Below, one piece after another: positions 1 to 9,382 of a DNA stretch of 64,000 nucleotides; the first letter of the stretch is position 1; each line of letters starts with the position of its first letter. A program made the translations under genes and the position numbers. The notes under the pieces were generated by a model. That model did not search any database. It was not told the origin of the DNA and saw nothing but the letters and a program-made list of their open reading frames with translations. Source of the stretch: Pseudomonas khavaziana (lineage in GTDB: Bacteria; Pseudomonadota; Gammaproteobacteria; Pseudomonadales; Pseudomonadaceae); contig NZ_JAHSTT010000005.1 in NCBI RefSeq assembly GCF_019145205.1, positions 248,001-312,000 of the forward strand, given 5' to 3'.

Positions 1-42
1 CCGTTGGGTGAGAAAGACGTGGTTGAAGCGAGATTGGCTCAC
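1..42 (-). CDS. ECF sigma factor, N-terminal 14 codons only (partial)
   Basis: Reading leftwards from a GTG at 42, the frame gives VSQSRFNHVFLTQR up to the window edge. This resembles the start of FecI/FpvI-like extracytoplasmic-function sigma factors of pseudomonads, which direct transcription of iron-siderophore receptor genes. A Fur-type palindrome lies about 25-45 bases upstream, fitting iron-controlled expression. Only 14 codons are visible and no strong ribosome binding site precedes the GTG, so the call rests on N-terminal similarity and the operator together. Confidence 0.45.
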   Translation of the reverse strand, partial: MSQSRFNHVFLTQR

Positions 43-67
43 AGTGATACCAGACCGATTTGCAGTG

Positions 68-86
68 AATGATAATGCTTATCATC
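68..86. promoter_or_regulatory. Fur-box-like palindrome
   Basis: AATGATAATGCTTATCATC contains the near-perfect palindrome TGATAA-TGC-TTATCA and the NATWAT hexamers typical of Fur operators. It lies between gap and the leftward ECF sigma gene start, so iron-dependent repression of the latter is the likely role. Confidence 0.55.
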
Positions 87-138
87 AACTGAAATGGCAA
101 GTGGCTATTTCCCTGAACCTACTCTGGACAAAATGTAA

Positions 139-168
139 CTGTGGGAGGGAGCATGCCCCCTCCCACAG
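139..168 (-). terminator. Hairpin after gap (REP-like terminator)
   Basis: CTGTGGGAGGG and CCCTCCCACAG form a GC-rich stem just past the gap stop codon. On the minus strand it is followed by a T-rich stretch (TTACATTTT). It may be both a REP element and the transcription end of gap. Confidence 0.5.
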
Positions 169-174
169 GTGAGT

Positions 175-1176
175 TTATTCGGCGTTGCAGAGCGCCAGGC
201 AGTTATCCAGCATGCGGTTAGAGAAGCCCCATTCGTTGTCGTACCAGGCCAGTACCTTGAGCAGCTTGCCGCTGACCTTGGTGTGGTTGGCGTCGAAGAT
301 CGACGACAGCGGGTTATGGTTGAAGTCACTGGAAACCAGCGGCAGGGTGTTGTAGCCGAGGATCTTCGAATGCTGGCTGGCCTGTTTGAGCAAGGCATTG
401 ACCTCATCGGCCGTGGCTTCTTTCTTCAATTGCACGGTGAGGTCGACCAGGGACACGTTGATCACCGGTACACGCACCGCCATGCCGGTCAGCTTGCCCG
501 CCAGTTCCGGCAGCACCAGGCCCACCGCTTCGGCAGCGCCGGTCTTGCTCGGGATCATGTTCTGGGTGGCCGAACGCGCGCGGTAGGGGTCGGTGTGGTA
601 GACGTCGGTAAGGTTCTGGTCGTTGGTATAGGCGTGAATGGTGGTCATCAGGCCGCTTTCGATACCCAGCTCACGGTGCAGCACCTGGGCTACCGGTGCC
701 AGGCAGTTGGTGGTGCAAGAAGCGTTGGAGATGATCTGGTGGGACTGACGCAAAATGTCATGGTTGACCCCGTAGACCACAGTGGCATCCGCGCCCTTGG
801 CCGGTGCTGAGATGATCACCTTGCGTGCGCCGGCGGTAATATGGGCGGCAGCCTTGTCGCGGTCGGTGAACAGACCGGTGCATTCGAACACCACGTCGAT
901 CTTGTGTGCAGCCCACGGCAGGTCGGCGGGGTTGCGAATGGCGCTGACGGCAATCCGGTCACCATTGACGGTCAGGCTTTCCTGATCGTGGGCGACCTCT
1001 GCATCGAAAGTGCCGTGTACGGTGTCGTACTTGAGCAGGTGGGCATTGATCGAGCTGTCGCCCAGATCATTGATGGCGACGATCTGCAAATCCTGGCGAT
1101 AGCCTTGGGTATACAGTGCGCGCAGGACATTACGGCCGATACGGCCAAAACCATTGATTGCGATACGTAGAGTCAT
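175..1176 (-). CDS. gap: Glyceraldehyde-3-phosphate dehydrogenase, type I
   Basis: This cytosolic enzyme oxidises glyceraldehyde 3-phosphate to 1,3-bisphosphoglycerate with NAD(P). At 333 residues it is the usual family length. The N-terminal Rossmann motif [14 protein letters not shown] and the catalytic segment [12 protein letters not shown], with the active-site cysteine, are intact, as is the C-terminal [12 protein letters not shown]. It is transcribed away from edd, with two HexR-type operators between them. That matches the Pseudomonas arrangement in which gap-1 and edd are co-regulated for the Entner-Doudoroff pathway. The ATG at 1176 is the natural start. Confidence 0.97.
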   Translation of the reverse strand: MTLRIAINGFGRIGRNVLRALYTQGYRQDLQIVAINDLGDSSINAHLLKYDTVHGTFDAEVAHDQESLTVNGDRIAVSAIRNPADLPWAAHKIDVVFECTGLFTDRDKAAAHITAGARKVIISAPAKGADATVVYGVNHDILRQSHQIISNASCTTNCLAPVAQVLHRELGIESGLMTTIHAYTNDQNLTDVYHTDPYRARSATQNMIPSKTGAAEAVGLVLPELAGKLTGMAVRVPVINVSLVDLTVQLKKEATADEVNALLKQASQHSKILGYNTLPLVSSDFNHNPLSSIFDANHTKVSGKLLKVLAWYDNEWGFSNRMLDNCLALCNAE

Positions 1177-1200
1177 TGGAAAGTGCCTATCGTCGATTTG

Positions 1201-1215
1201 TTGTAAGAATTACAA
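1201..1215. promoter_or_regulatory. HexR operator, gap-proximal
   Basis: TTGTAAGAATTACAA is an exact match to the HexR consensus TTGT-N7/8-ACAA and is nearly fully palindromic. It lies 25 bases upstream of the gap start. HexR is the KDPG-responsive repressor of edd, zwf and gap in Pseudomonas; binding here is inferred. Confidence 0.8.
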
Positions 1216-1262
1216 GATTATTCGCATAAAAATAGAAAACAAGCCTTTTTAGTGGCAATATT

Positions 1263-1277
1263 TTGTTCAATCTACAA
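1263..1277. promoter_or_regulatory. HexR operator, edd-proximal
   Basis: TTGTTCAATCTACAA is a second exact TTGT-N7-ACAA match, 120 bases upstream of edd. With the 1201 site it gives one operator per divergent promoter. Confidence 0.78.
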
Positions 1278-1397
1278 CGAGTGACCTGAATCAACTGGTC
1301 CGATGATCCAAACGACCCCCTGCCATCCCATGAGCCGTGGGCGTTTGATCAGCATAGACACTCAGGTCGCCACATCCGTTAGCCTGGAGTTCTATAC

Positions 1398-3224
1398 ATG
1401 CATCCCCGCGTCCTTGAGGTCACCGAACGGCTTATCGCCCGCAGCCGCGCCACCCGCGAGGCTTACCTTGCGCTCATTCGCGGCGCCGCCAGCGACGGGC
1501 CGATGCGCGGCAAGCTGCAATGCGCCAACTTCGCCCACGGCGTGGCCGGTTGCGGCACCGAAGATAAAAACAGCCTGCGCATGATGAATGCCGCCAACGT
1601 GGCAATTGTTTCTTCGTATAACGACATGCTCTCGGCGCACCAGCCCTACGAACATTTCCCTGAACAAATAAAGAAAGCCCTACGTGAAGTGGGCTCGGTC
1701 GGCCAGTTCGCTGGCGGCACGCCCGCCATGTGCGACGGCGTGACCCAGGGTGAGCCAGGCATGGAACTGAGCCTGCTCAGCCGTGAAGTCATCGCCATGT
1801 CCACGGCGGTAGCGCTGTCCCACAACATGTTCGACGCCGCGCTGATGCTGGGGATCTGCGACAAGATCGTCCCCGGCCTGATGATGGGCGCGCTGCGCTA
1901 TGGCCACCTGCCGATGATCTTCGTGCCCGGCGGGCCGATGCCGTCGGGTATCTCCAACAAGCAGAAGGCCGATGTGCGCCAGCGCTATGCCGAAGGCAAG
2001 GCCAGCCGCGAAGAACTGCTGGAATCGGAGATGAAGTCCTATCACAGCCCCGGCACCTGCACCTTCTACGGCACCGCCAACACCAACCAGCTGCTGATGG
2101 AAGTGATGGGCCTGCACTTGCCGGGCGCGTCGTTCGTCAACCCGTACACGCCGCTGCGTGATGCGTTGACCCGCGAGGCCGCGCACCAGGTCACCCGCTT
2201 GACCAAGGCCAATGGCAACTTCACGCCGATCGGCGAGATTGTCGACGAGAAGTCCATCGTCAACTCCATCGTCGCCCTCAACGCCACGGGTGGTTCCACC
2301 AACCACACCCTGCACATGCCGGCCATCGCCATGTCGGCGGGCATCATCCTGACCTGGCAGGACATGGCCGACCTCTCCGAGGTGGTGCCGACCCTGTCCC
2401 ACGTGTACCCAAACGGCAAGGCCGACATCAACCACTTCCAGGCGGCGGGCGGCATGTCGTTCCTGATCCGTGAACTGCTCGAAGCCGGCCTGCTCCACGA
2501 AGACGTCAATACCGTGGCTGGCAAGGGCTTGAGCCGGTACATCCAGGAACCGTTCCTGGTCGATGGCGAGCTGGTCTGGCGCGACGGCCCCATCGAAAGC
2601 CTCGACGAAACCATCCTGCGCCCGGTGGCTCGGGCGTTCTCGCCCGAAGGCGGCCTGCGCGTGATGGAAGGCAACCTTGGCCGTGGAGTGATGAAAGTCT
2701 CGGCGGTGGCGCCGGAGCATCAGGTTGTCGAAGCGCCGGCGGTGGTGTTCCAGGACCAACAGGACCTGGCGGACGCTTTCAAGGCCGGCCTGCTGGAAAA
2801 AGACTTCGTTGCGGTGATGCGCTTCCAGGGCCCGCGCTCCAACGGCATGCCCGAATTGCACAAAATGACGCCGTTCCTCGGCGTGTTGCAGGACCGAGGT
2901 TTCAAAGTCGCATTGGTGACAGACGGGCGTATGTCCGGCGCCTCGGGTAAGATCCCCGCCGCGATTCACGTCAACCCCGAAGCCCAGAGCGGCGGGCCAC
3001 TGGCGCGAGTGCAGGATGGCGATATCATTCGTGTGGATGGCGTTACCGGCACCTTGGAGCTTAAGGTAGACGCCGCAACTTTTGCAGCGCGCACGCCTGC
3101 CACGGGCCTGTTGGGCAATAACGTAGGCGCCGGTCGTGAGCTGTTTGCATTCATGCGCTTGGCCGCGAGCTCCGCAGAGCAGGGCGCCAGCGCCTTTACC
3201 TGTGCCTTGGAGACGCTTAAGTGA
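1398..3224 (+). CDS. edd: Phosphogluconate dehydratase
   Basis: Edd dehydrates 6-phosphogluconate to 2-keto-3-deoxy-6-phosphogluconate, the first committed step of the Entner-Doudoroff pathway. It is a cytosolic iron-sulfur enzyme of the IlvD/Edd family. The 608-residue length is standard. Family segments visible include GICDKIVPG (near residue 150), NATGGSTNH and, toward the C-terminus, [15 protein letters not shown]. The start follows a TGGAG ribosome binding site. The stop overlaps the start of glk by 4 bases, so the two are translationally coupled. Confidence 0.97.
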   Translation: MHPRVLEVTERLIARSRATREAYLALIRGAASDGPMRGKLQCANFAHGVAGCGTEDKNSLRMMNAANVAIVSSYNDMLSAHQPYEHFPEQIKKALREVGSVGQFAGGTPAMCDGVTQGEPGMELSLLSREVIAMSTAVALSHNMFDAALMLGICDKIVPGLMMGALRYGHLPMIFVPGGPMPSGISNKQKADVRQRYAEGKASREELLESEMKSYHSPGTCTFYGTANTNQLLMEVMGLHLPGASFVNPYTPLRDALTREAAHQVTRLTKANGNFTPIGEIVDEKSIVNSIVALNATGGSTNHTLHMPAIAMSAGIILTWQDMADLSEVVPTLSHVYPNGKADINHFQAAGGMSFLIRELLEAGLLHEDVNTVAGKGLSRYIQEPFLVDGELVWRDGPIESLDETILRPVARAFSPEGGLRVMEGNLGRGVMKVSAVAPEHQVVEAPAVVFQDQQDLADAFKAGLLEKDFVAVMRFQGPRSNGMPELHKMTPFLGVLQDRGFKVALVTDGRMSGASGKIPAAIHVNPEAQSGGPLARVQDGDIIRVDGVTGTLELKVDAATFAARTPATGLLGNNVGAGRELFAFMRLAASSAEQGASAFTCALETLK

Positions 3225-4177
3225 AACTTGCGCTGGTCGGTGACATCGGGGGTACCAACGCCCGCTTTGCGTTGTGGCGGGACCAGGAACTGCATTCGAT
3301 CCGCGTGCATGCCACCGCAGATCACTCGAGCCCTGAGGAGGCCATCAAGGTCTACCTCAAGGAAGAGGGCCTGCAAGTCGGCGATATCGGCGCGGTGTGC
3401 CTGTCGGTGGCCGGGCCGGTGAGCGGTGATGAATTTAAATTCACCAACAATCATTGGCGCTTGAGCAAGACTGCGTTTTGCCAGGCGTTGCAGGTGGATG
3501 AACTGCTGCTGGTCAACGATTTCTCCGCCATGGCCCTGGGCATGACGCGCCTCAAGCCCGACGAATTCCGCGTGGTCTGCCAAGGCACGCCGGAACCGTT
3601 GCGCCCGGCCGTAGTGATTGGCCCGGGCACCGGCCTCGGTGTGGGGACGTTGCTGGATTTGGGCGCTGGCCGCTTCGCGGCGCTGCCGGGGGAGGGCGGG
3701 CATGTCGACCTGCCCCTGAGCAGCCCGCGGGAAACCCAGCTGTGGCAGCACATTTACAACGAGATTGGCCATGTCAGCGCCGAAACCGCGTTGAGTGGCG
3801 GTGGGTTGCCGCGTCTGTACCGCGCTATCTGTGCGGTCGACGGGCATACTCCGGTGCTGGACAGTCCCGAGGCTATTACCGCAGCGGGGCTGGCTGGTGA
3901 CCCCGTGGCCATGGAAGTGTTGGACCAGTTCAGCATCTGGCTGGGCCGGGTGGCGGGCAATAACGTACTGACCACGGGTGGGCGCGGTGGCGTTTACATC
4001 GTGGGTGGGGTAATACCGAGGTTTGCCGACTTCTTTATCGCCAGCGGTTTCGCCAAGAGCTTTGCGGATAAAGGCTGCATGAGCGACTACTTCAAGGGCA
4101 TTCCGGTGTGGCTGGTGACCGCGCCATATTCCGGGTTGACCGGGGCGGGTGTGGCGCTTGAGCAGGCTTTTGCGTAG
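3221..4177 (+). CDS. glk: Glucokinase
   Basis: Glk phosphorylates cytoplasmic glucose with ATP, feeding the Entner-Doudoroff route. The 318-residue protein has the N-terminal phosphate-binding motif [12 protein letters not shown], the GPGTGLGVG segment near residue 135 and PGEGGHVDL. These place it in the proteobacterial glucokinase family rather than the ROK type. It starts inside the edd stop codon (ATGA-type overlap) and is followed by a hairpin, so edd-glk form one transcription unit with gltR downstream. Confidence 0.96.
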   Translation: MKLALVGDIGGTNARFALWRDQELHSIRVHATADHSSPEEAIKVYLKEEGLQVGDIGAVCLSVAGPVSGDEFKFTNNHWRLSKTAFCQALQVDELLLVNDFSAMALGMTRLKPDEFRVVCQGTPEPLRPAVVIGPGTGLGVGTLLDLGAGRFAALPGEGGHVDLPLSSPRETQLWQHIYNEIGHVSAETALSGGGLPRLYRAICAVDGHTPVLDSPEAITAAGLAGDPVAMEVLDQFSIWLGRVAGNNVLTTGGRGGVYIVGGVIPRFADFFIASGFAKSFADKGCMSDYFKGIPVWLVTAPYSGLTGAGVALEQAFA

Positions 4178-4185
4178 GCAGTGAT

Positions 4186-4217
4186 GGCCTCATCGGGGGC
4201 CAGCCCCCGATGAGGCC
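4186..4217. terminator. Perfect hairpin between glk and gltR
   Basis: A 15-base stem (GGCCTCATCGGGGGC and its complement) has a 2-base loop. No T tract follows, so it may be a processing or attenuating hairpin, or a REP element, rather than a full terminator. Confidence 0.5.
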
Positions 4218-4251
4218 CTGAAGAGCCCCCCATAACAACAAGGAGGACCCC

Positions 4252-4986
4252 GTGAGCGTAATCAGTAAATCCATTCTCCTCGTCGACGACGACCAGGAAA
4301 TCCGCGAATTGCTGCAAACCTACCTCAGTCGCGCCGGCTTCCAGGTGCGTGGCGTGCCGGATGGCGCGGGGTTCCGCCAGGCGATGAACGAGGCGCCGTG
4401 CGACCTGGTCATCCTCGATGTGATGCTGCCGGACGAAGACGGTTTCAGCCTTTGTCGCTGGATCCGCCAGCACCCGCGCCAGGCGCAGGTGCCGATCATC
4501 ATGCTCACCGCCAGTTCCGACGAAGCCGACCGGGTGATCGGCCTGGAGCTGGGCGCCGATGACTATATCGGCAAGCCATTCAGCCCCCGCGAATTGCAGG
4601 CGCGGATCAAGGCCCTGCTGCGTCGTTGCCAGTTTGGCCAGGAGCGCGGCAGCAGCAGCGACGTGCTGGTGTTCGACGATTGGCGCCTGGATACGATCAG
4701 CCATCGGCTGTTCCACGTTGACGGTGAAGAGGTGATCCTCTCCGGCGCCGACTTTGCCTTGCTCAAATTGTTTCTCGACCACCCGCAACAGATCCTCGAC
4801 CGCGATACCATCGGCAACGCCACCCGTGGCCGCGACCTGATGCCCTTGGACCGTATCGTCGACATGGCCGTCAGCCGCCTGCGTCAACGCCTGCGCGATA
4901 CCGAAAAACCCCCGCGGCTGATCCGCACTGTGCGCGGCAGCGGTTATCAACTGGCAGCCAGCGTGGTTGCCGGCAATGCCCACTGA
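4252..4986 (+). CDS. gltR: Response regulator GltR (OmpR family)
   Basis: This DNA-binding response regulator controls glucose uptake genes in Pseudomonas. Its 244 residues comprise a receiver domain with phospho-acceptor Asp in VILDVMLPDEDG (near residue 60) and a C-terminal OmpR-type winged helix ending TVRGSGYQLAA. It starts at GTG behind a strong AGGAGGA site. It overlaps the sensor gene gtrS by 11 bases. Position directly after edd-glk matches the P. aeruginosa order. The glucose ABC transporter genes that often follow gtrS are not present here. Confidence 0.92.
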   Translation: MSVISKSILLVDDDQEIRELLQTYLSRAGFQVRGVPDGAGFRQAMNEAPCDLVILDVMLPDEDGFSLCRWIRQHPRQAQVPIIMLTASSDEADRVIGLELGADDYIGKPFSPRELQARIKALLRRCQFGQERGSSSDVLVFDDWRLDTISHRLFHVDGEEVILSGADFALLKLFLDHPQQILDRDTIGNATRGRDLMPLDRIVDMAVSRLRQRLRDTEKPPRLIRTVRGSGYQLAASVVAGNAH

Positions 4987-6445
4987 CCACCCGGCCGAAC
5001 GACGCCGCCGCTTTCCGGTGCCGCGCTCGCTGTTGGGGCGCATGCTGCTGCTGACCTTGCTGGTGGTGCTGTTCGCCCAGGCATTGTCCAGCGTGATCTG
5101 GGTCTCGCAGTTGCGCGCCACCCAACTTGAGGGCCTGGTCACCAGCGCCCGTAGCCTGGCGCATTCGATGACCGCCAGCGTGAGTTATTTTCGTTCGCTG
5201 CCGGTGGCCTATCGGCCCTTGGTGCTCGACCAGTTGCGCAGCATGGGCGGCACGCGTTTTGTCGTGACTCTCAATGATCGCCCGCTGGATATGGCCTTGC
5301 TGCCGCAAACTCCGCGCAAACAGGCGGTGCTGGAAGCGGTCGATGACGTGTTGCGCCAGACCCTGGGCGCCAGCGTGCTTATCTCGGTGGAGTTTGTCAG
5401 CGCCGAAGATCTGCGTATCTTCAATGCCGGCTTGAAGCTCGACGAGCTGCCGCGTTCCTGGGCGCATTACGCCTTGACCCTGGAACCGGTAAACCCGCCG
5501 GTACTGGTCACCCAGATCCAGCTTGCCCCCGGAGAATGGCTGTACATCGCCTCGCTGCTGCCCGAGCCCTATACCAGCCTTGAAGAACAGGGCCTGCCGT
5601 CCCAGCAGGTGTGGTTTATCGTGCTGACCAGCGGCTTGCTGCTGCTGTTCATCGGCCTGCTGGTGCACTGGCAAAGCCGGCCGCTCAAACGCCTGGCGCG
5701 TGCGGCGCGGGACATGTCCCTGGGCGCCGATGTGGAACCGGTGGCCGAAGGCGGCGGCAGTGAAGTGGTGGAGGTGGGCCGTGCCTTTAATGCGATGCGC
5801 GAACGCATCAGCCGTTACCTGACCGAACGCAGCCAGTTGTTCAGCGCGATTTCCCACGACTTGCGCACACCGATTACCCGCCTGCGGCTGCGTGTGGAAC
5901 TGCTCGAAGACGAGAACCTGCAAGCCAAGTTCGGCCGCGACCTGGATGAATTGGAGTTGCTGGTCAAGGGCGCGCTGCAATGCGTGAAAGACACCGACAT
6001 TCACGAAAACATCCAGCCGGTAGACCTCAACCACGTACTCGAATGCCTGGTGGAGCCCTACCTGGCGCCCAATGGCAATGGTCGCGTGACTCTGGATGGT
6101 GCGGCCTTGGCGCCTTATCCGGGCAAGCCGCTGGCGCTCAAGCGCTGCATCGGCAACCTGATCGACAACGCCTTGAAATATGGGCAGAACGCGCATTTGC
6201 ATATTGAGGACGATGGCGCGCTGTTCACCCTGCATGTGGATGATGAAGGGCCAGGTGTGCCGGAACAGCGCCTGGAGCAAGTCTTCGAGCCGCACTTTCG
6301 CCTGGCCGGCCAGCAGCAGGGGTATGGGTTGGGATTGGGGATTGCGCGCAACATCGCCCATAGCCATGGAGGGGAAGTGAGTTTGCAAAACCTGCGCGAA
6401 GGCGGCCTTCGCGTCACCCTGCAACTGCCCCGCGGACTTGACTGA
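4976..6445 (+). CDS. gtrS: Sensor histidine kinase GtrS/GltS
   Basis: This is the inner-membrane sensor partner of GltR, thought to sense glucose-derived acids such as 2-ketogluconate. The 489 residues show an N-terminal membrane segment (about 15-40), a periplasmic domain, a second membrane segment (about 212-235), HAMP, the H-box FSAISHDLRTPITRLRLR, the N-box NLIDNALKYG, DDEGPGVP and GYGLGLGIA of the ATPase domain. I chose the ATG at 4976, inside the end of gltR; an in-frame TTG three codons earlier is possible. Confidence 0.92.
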   Translation: MPTDHPAERRRRFPVPRSLLGRMLLLTLLVVLFAQALSSVIWVSQLRATQLEGLVTSARSLAHSMTASVSYFRSLPVAYRPLVLDQLRSMGGTRFVVTLNDRPLDMALLPQTPRKQAVLEAVDDVLRQTLGASVLISVEFVSAEDLRIFNAGLKLDELPRSWAHYALTLEPVNPPVLVTQIQLAPGEWLYIASLLPEPYTSLEEQGLPSQQVWFIVLTSGLLLLFIGLLVHWQSRPLKRLARAARDMSLGADVEPVAEGGGSEVVEVGRAFNAMRERISRYLTERSQLFSAISHDLRTPITRLRLRVELLEDENLQAKFGRDLDELELLVKGALQCVKDTDIHENIQPVDLNHVLECLVEPYLAPNGNGRVTLDGAALAPYPGKPLALKRCIGNLIDNALKYGQNAHLHIEDDGALFTLHVDDEGPGVPEQRLEQVFEPHFRLAGQQQGYGLGLGIARNIAHSHGGEVSLQNLREGGLRVTLQLPRGLD

Positions 6446-6462
6446 ACACACGCTGATTAAAC

Positions 6463-6655
6463 GTGGGAGGGGGCAAGCCCTAATGCCAGTCAGTTAAGCG
6501 GTCATCGCCTTCTGTAGGAGCGAGCTTGCTCGCGAAAAACGTCAACGATAACGCGTCTTTGCTGAATGAGCGCGGCGCCTGTAAGTTTTTCGCGAGCAAG
6601 CTCGCTCCTACAAAAAAGCCTTAACTGACTGGCATTAGGGCAAGCCCCCTCCCAC
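6463..6655. repeat. Nested pair of two REPIN families
   Basis: An outer inverted repeat of about 36 bases (GTGGGAGGGGGCAAGCCC plus TAATGCCAGTCAGTTAAG, and its complement) encloses an inner one (CTGTAGGAGCGAGCTTGCTC... and its complement). The two arms belong to different REP families that recur elsewhere in the window, so one element has apparently landed inside another. It lies between convergent gtrS and the AraC gene and could also end both transcripts. Confidence 0.85.
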
Positions 6656-6673
6656 ATTTTGATCTCCATCCGT

Positions 6674-7603
6674 TTAAATACTTTGGCGCAGCCGGGCCAG
6701 GTCTCTCAGCGGCGGCGCGCCAAACAACCGGCTGTATTCCCGGCTGAACTGCGACGGGCTTTCATACCCTACCCGATAGCCCGCCGCCGAGGCTTCCAGC
6801 CCTTCGGCAATCATCAGTCGTCGGGCTTCCTGCAAACGCAGTTGTTTCTGGTATTGCAGGGGGCTCATGGCAGTGATCGCCTTGAAACGATGGTGCAAGG
6901 TCGAGACGCTCAGGTTCACTTCTTTGGCCAGGTCGTCGATGCGCAGCGGTTGTTCATAGTTGCCGTTCAACCATTTGATCGCCTGGCTGACACGATGGCT
7001 CTGGCTGTTGGCCACAGCGATTTCATACAGGCGATAACCCTGGGGGCCACGCAACAAGCGGTAGAGAATCTCACGGTTGATCAGCGGCGCAAGCATGGCG
7101 ATGTCTTTGGGCGTATCCAGCAGTCGGGTCAAGCGCAGCACGGCGTCGAGCAATTGGTGGTCGATGCGGTCGACGTACATTCCGCGGGTCGACGGGCGCG
7201 AAGGCACGCCCATGGGCCCGGCCTCTGCGATCAGGGCCGTCAGTTGCGTCGGGTCGATGTTGATACGCACCGACAGGTTGGGGTTCTCGGCGCTGGCATC
7301 GATAATCCGCCCGGCCACCGGCATCGCCACCGAGAACACCAGGTAGTTGAGCGGGTCGTAGGCGAAGATTTCGTCGGCCAGGCGCACTTCCTTGCTGCCG
7401 CTGGCCAGGATGCACAGCGCAGGTTCCACCAGCACCGGCATGAAATCCCGCGGTGTGTTGTGGCGGTTCAGGTACAGCGAGGTGATCGCGGTGCCGTAGG
7501 AGCCGTCTTCCCAGGTATGGCGGTGCACGATACTGGCCAACTCGGCGCGTTGCTTTTCCATCTCGGCATCGAGAGGAGTGGACTTTGGATCGGGCGACGG
7601 CAT
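6674..7603 (-). CDS. AraC-family transcriptional regulator
   Basis: This DNA-binding regulator has 309 residues. The N-terminal part (about 20-170) resembles the AraC_N (cupin-like) domain, with YLNRHNTPRDF and EPALCILASGSKEV. The C-terminal 100 residues carry the two helix-turn-helix units of AraC/XylS proteins (LRIDDLAKEVNLSVSTLHHR; GYESPSQFSREYSRLFG). It sits alone on the minus strand, converging on gtrS. No target gene is evident; the small ABM-domain gene at 7931 is divergent from it and is a candidate. Confidence 0.85.
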   Translation of the reverse strand: MPSPDPKSTPLDAEMEKQRAELASIVHRHTWEDGSYGTAITSLYLNRHNTPRDFMPVLVEPALCILASGSKEVRLADEIFAYDPLNYLVFSVAMPVAGRIIDASAENPNLSVRINIDPTQLTALIAEAGPMGVPSRPSTRGMYVDRIDHQLLDAVLRLTRLLDTPKDIAMLAPLINREILYRLLRGPQGYRLYEIAVANSQSHRVSQAIKWLNGNYEQPLRIDDLAKEVNLSVSTLHHRFKAITAMSPLQYQKQLRLQEARRLMIAEGLEASAAGYRVGYESPSQFSREYSRLFGAPPLRDLARLRQSI

Positions 7604-7930
7604 GGGGCGTCCTCTACACGCTGCTTTGATGGGCTCAGCTTAGCGGCAGCTTTTCAAATAGTGTTACGTCGATTCTGCCTGATCCTTGCCTGATCCTGCG
7701 ATCTGTCGTGAATCAGGCAAGCGCCAGGCCTGTCATCTCCCTGAAACACTGGGCGAACGCGTGGAATAAATCCTGGGGGCAAACGTCCTATCTAGGCTTT
7801 TCGCAGGATTGTGCAATAAGCCTGCAGGAATCGACTAACCGCGCCCGTACCCGCGCCGTTATCTTTGATCCTGTGGCAACACGCCCCCACAGTGCTTGCC
7901 GAGCATCACTTCTCAACGGGAGAGTCGAAC
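7604..7930. other. Divergent intergenic region
   Basis: A 327-base stretch between the AraC gene and the ABM-domain gene. It holds a short direct repeat of TGCCTGATCC followed by an inverted copy (GAATCAGGCA) at about 7676-7725, which could be an operator for the AraC protein. No gene is seen. Confidence 0.3.
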
Positions 7931-8272
7931 ATGTCCACCCCCATTCCCGCGAGCCATATGGCCTTTATCCGCGCCCGTAGCGGGTGCAGCACCGAACTCG
8001 GTGCACGCTTGAGCAGTTTGATCGAACCAGGACGCCAGGCCGAGGGTTGCCTGCAATTCTCGTTGCAGCATTCACAGGTCGACCCCGATGTGTGGCTGGT
8101 CTCAGGGTTCTGGAGCAGCGAACAGGCCATGAGCGCCTACTTCAACTCGCCGGCCCTGATGATCCTCACCGAGCTGTTGAACGACATGGTGATCCGCAGC
8201 ATGGACTTCCAGACCTTCACCGATGCATCTGCCGCCCATGCCTACGGCGAGTACCTGCAACTGGCCGGTTGA
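7931..8272 (+). CDS. Small antibiotic-biosynthesis-monooxygenase-like (ABM) protein
   Basis: The 113-residue protein has the pattern of dimeric ABM/YgiN ferredoxin-like folds: PGRQAEGCLQFSLQ, then a W-rich strand VWLVSGFWSSEQAM and a helix. Some family members are cofactor-free quinol monooxygenases, but many have no known activity. I chose the ATG at 7931, behind GGGAGAG; the open frame extends 22 codons further without a site. It is the first of two small co-directional genes. Confidence 0.6.
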   Translation: MSTPIPASHMAFIRARSGCSTELGARLSSLIEPGRQAEGCLQFSLQHSQVDPDVWLVSGFWSSEQAMSAYFNSPALMILTELLNDMVIRSMDFQTFTDASAAHAYGEYLQLAG

Positions 8273-8313
8273 GGGTTACAATGGCCGACTTTTAATTGGC
8301 CAGGACTTGCAAC

Positions 8314-8559
8314 ATGGCACGTAGACAATTTGCCCACCACGAAGCCGTTTCCGCCGTAGTACCGGGAGAAGATGGCTACAGCGCCGCCGTCGCCGTCAAG
8401 GCACTGGATGGCATGGGCGCCCCGCAGTTCCACAAGATCCTCGACGGGCAGACGTTCAAGACGGCGTCCGATGCCGATGACGCGGCGACGCAGCAACTTG
8501 AGTGCCTGGTCGATGTGGACGTGGAAGGTCAGCTGACTTGGGCACCTGCTGCGAACTAA
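8314..8559 (+). CDS. Conserved small protein of unknown function
   Basis: An 81-residue soluble, acidic protein (MARRQFAHHEAV... to ...DVDVEGQLTWAPAAN). No domain is recognised. The ATG at 8314 was preferred over an in-frame TTG at 8296. It lies 41 bases after the ABM gene and ends just before a REP pair, so it closes the transcription unit. Coding periodicity and GC content look like the surrounding core genes. Confidence 0.55.
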   Translation: MARRQFAHHEAVSAVVPGEDGYSAAVAVKALDGMGAPQFHKILDGQTFKTASDADDAATQQLECLVDVDVEGQLTWAPAAN

Positions 8560-8579
8560 ACAACACAGATGAGCCAAAT

Positions 8580-8681
8580 GTGGGAGGGGGCTTGCCCCCG
8601 ATGGCTATGTATCAGCTACAAATTTGCTGGCTGACACACCGCTATCGGGAGCAAGTCGAATCGTCGCACCGCCCCTCCCAC
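8580..8681. repeat. REPIN (two inverted REP units)
   Basis: GTGGGAGGGGGCTTGCCCCC at the left and CCCCTCCCAC at the right flank a 60-base variable loop containing CTATCGGGAGCAAG. This is the typical P. fluorescens-group REP doublet, between convergent genes. Confidence 0.8.
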
Positions 8682-8699
8682 ATTTTTAATGCATTTCAG

Positions 8700-9332
8700 T
8701 CAGGGTTTCGTAGCGCCTGGGCGGTACATTTTGAACAGGGCCTCAGGGCCCAGCTGGAAGTAATCAGCGGGTCCCCCGCCACGCAAAATCGGCTCGGCGG
8801 CAGCGGTGTCGTAGATACCATCCTTGAGCAACCACTTGGCAATATGCACCGCCACCACTTCGCCCAGCACCAGCCAGCTCGGCACCAGCTCTTTGTCAGC
8901 ACGTTGCAGCTGAATGATCTGCGTCACCTTGCATTCGAACGACACCGGACTCTCGCCCACCCGTGGCACGTCGACGATTTTCGAGGCCACCGGCGTCAGG
9001 CCGGATAACTCGAATTCATTCACCTCGGGCGAGACCGCCGCGCAGCTCTGGTTCATCTGCTCGGCCAGCGGGCGGGTGGCCAGGTTCCATACGAACTCGC
9101 CTGTCTGTTCGATATTGTTCAGGCTGTCTTTACGCCCGACACTGGAAAAACCAATGATCGGCGGAATGTAGTTGAACGCATTGAAGAAACTGTAGGGCGC
9201 CAGGTTCAGGCGCCCCTCGCGGTCGTGTGACGAAATCCAGCCAATCGGCCGCGGGCCGACAATCGCGTTGAACGGATCATGGGGCAGGCCGTGGCCGTTG
9301 GCGGGTTCGTAGAAGTGGATATCGTCGGACAT
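8700..9332 (-). CDS. Flavin reductase-like FMN-binding protein
   Basis: The 210-residue cytosolic protein belongs to the flavin reductase/DIM6-NTAB family (split-barrel FMN binding). Family segments are FNAIVGPRPIGWISS near residue 22, LAPYSFFNAFNYIPP, and GEFVWNLATRPLAEQM. Such proteins reduce FMN with NAD(P)H or bind it without known activity. The start ATG at 9332 is set by alignment to the family start (MSDDIHFY); the frame stays open 67 codons further upstream, into low-quality sequence. It is 74 bases downstream of the MFS transporter gene on the same strand. Confidence 0.85.
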   Translation of the reverse strand: MSDDIHFYEPANGHGLPHDPFNAIVGPRPIGWISSHDREGRLNLAPYSFFNAFNYIPPIIGFSSVGRKDSLNNIEQTGEFVWNLATRPLAEQMNQSCAAVSPEVNEFELSGLTPVASKIVDVPRVGESPVSFECKVTQIIQLQRADKELVPSWLVLGEVVAVHIAKWLLKDGIYDTAAAEPILRGGGPADYFQLGPEALFKMYRPGATKP

Positions 9333-9382
9333 GACCTGTTCTGCTCTCAGTTCTGAAGCCCACATCATATCCAATATGAGAA

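Noticed and set aside
4871..6451. 526-codon frame opposite gltR/gtrS
   Set aside because: Shadow frame rich in Gln/His, opposite an intact histidine kinase.
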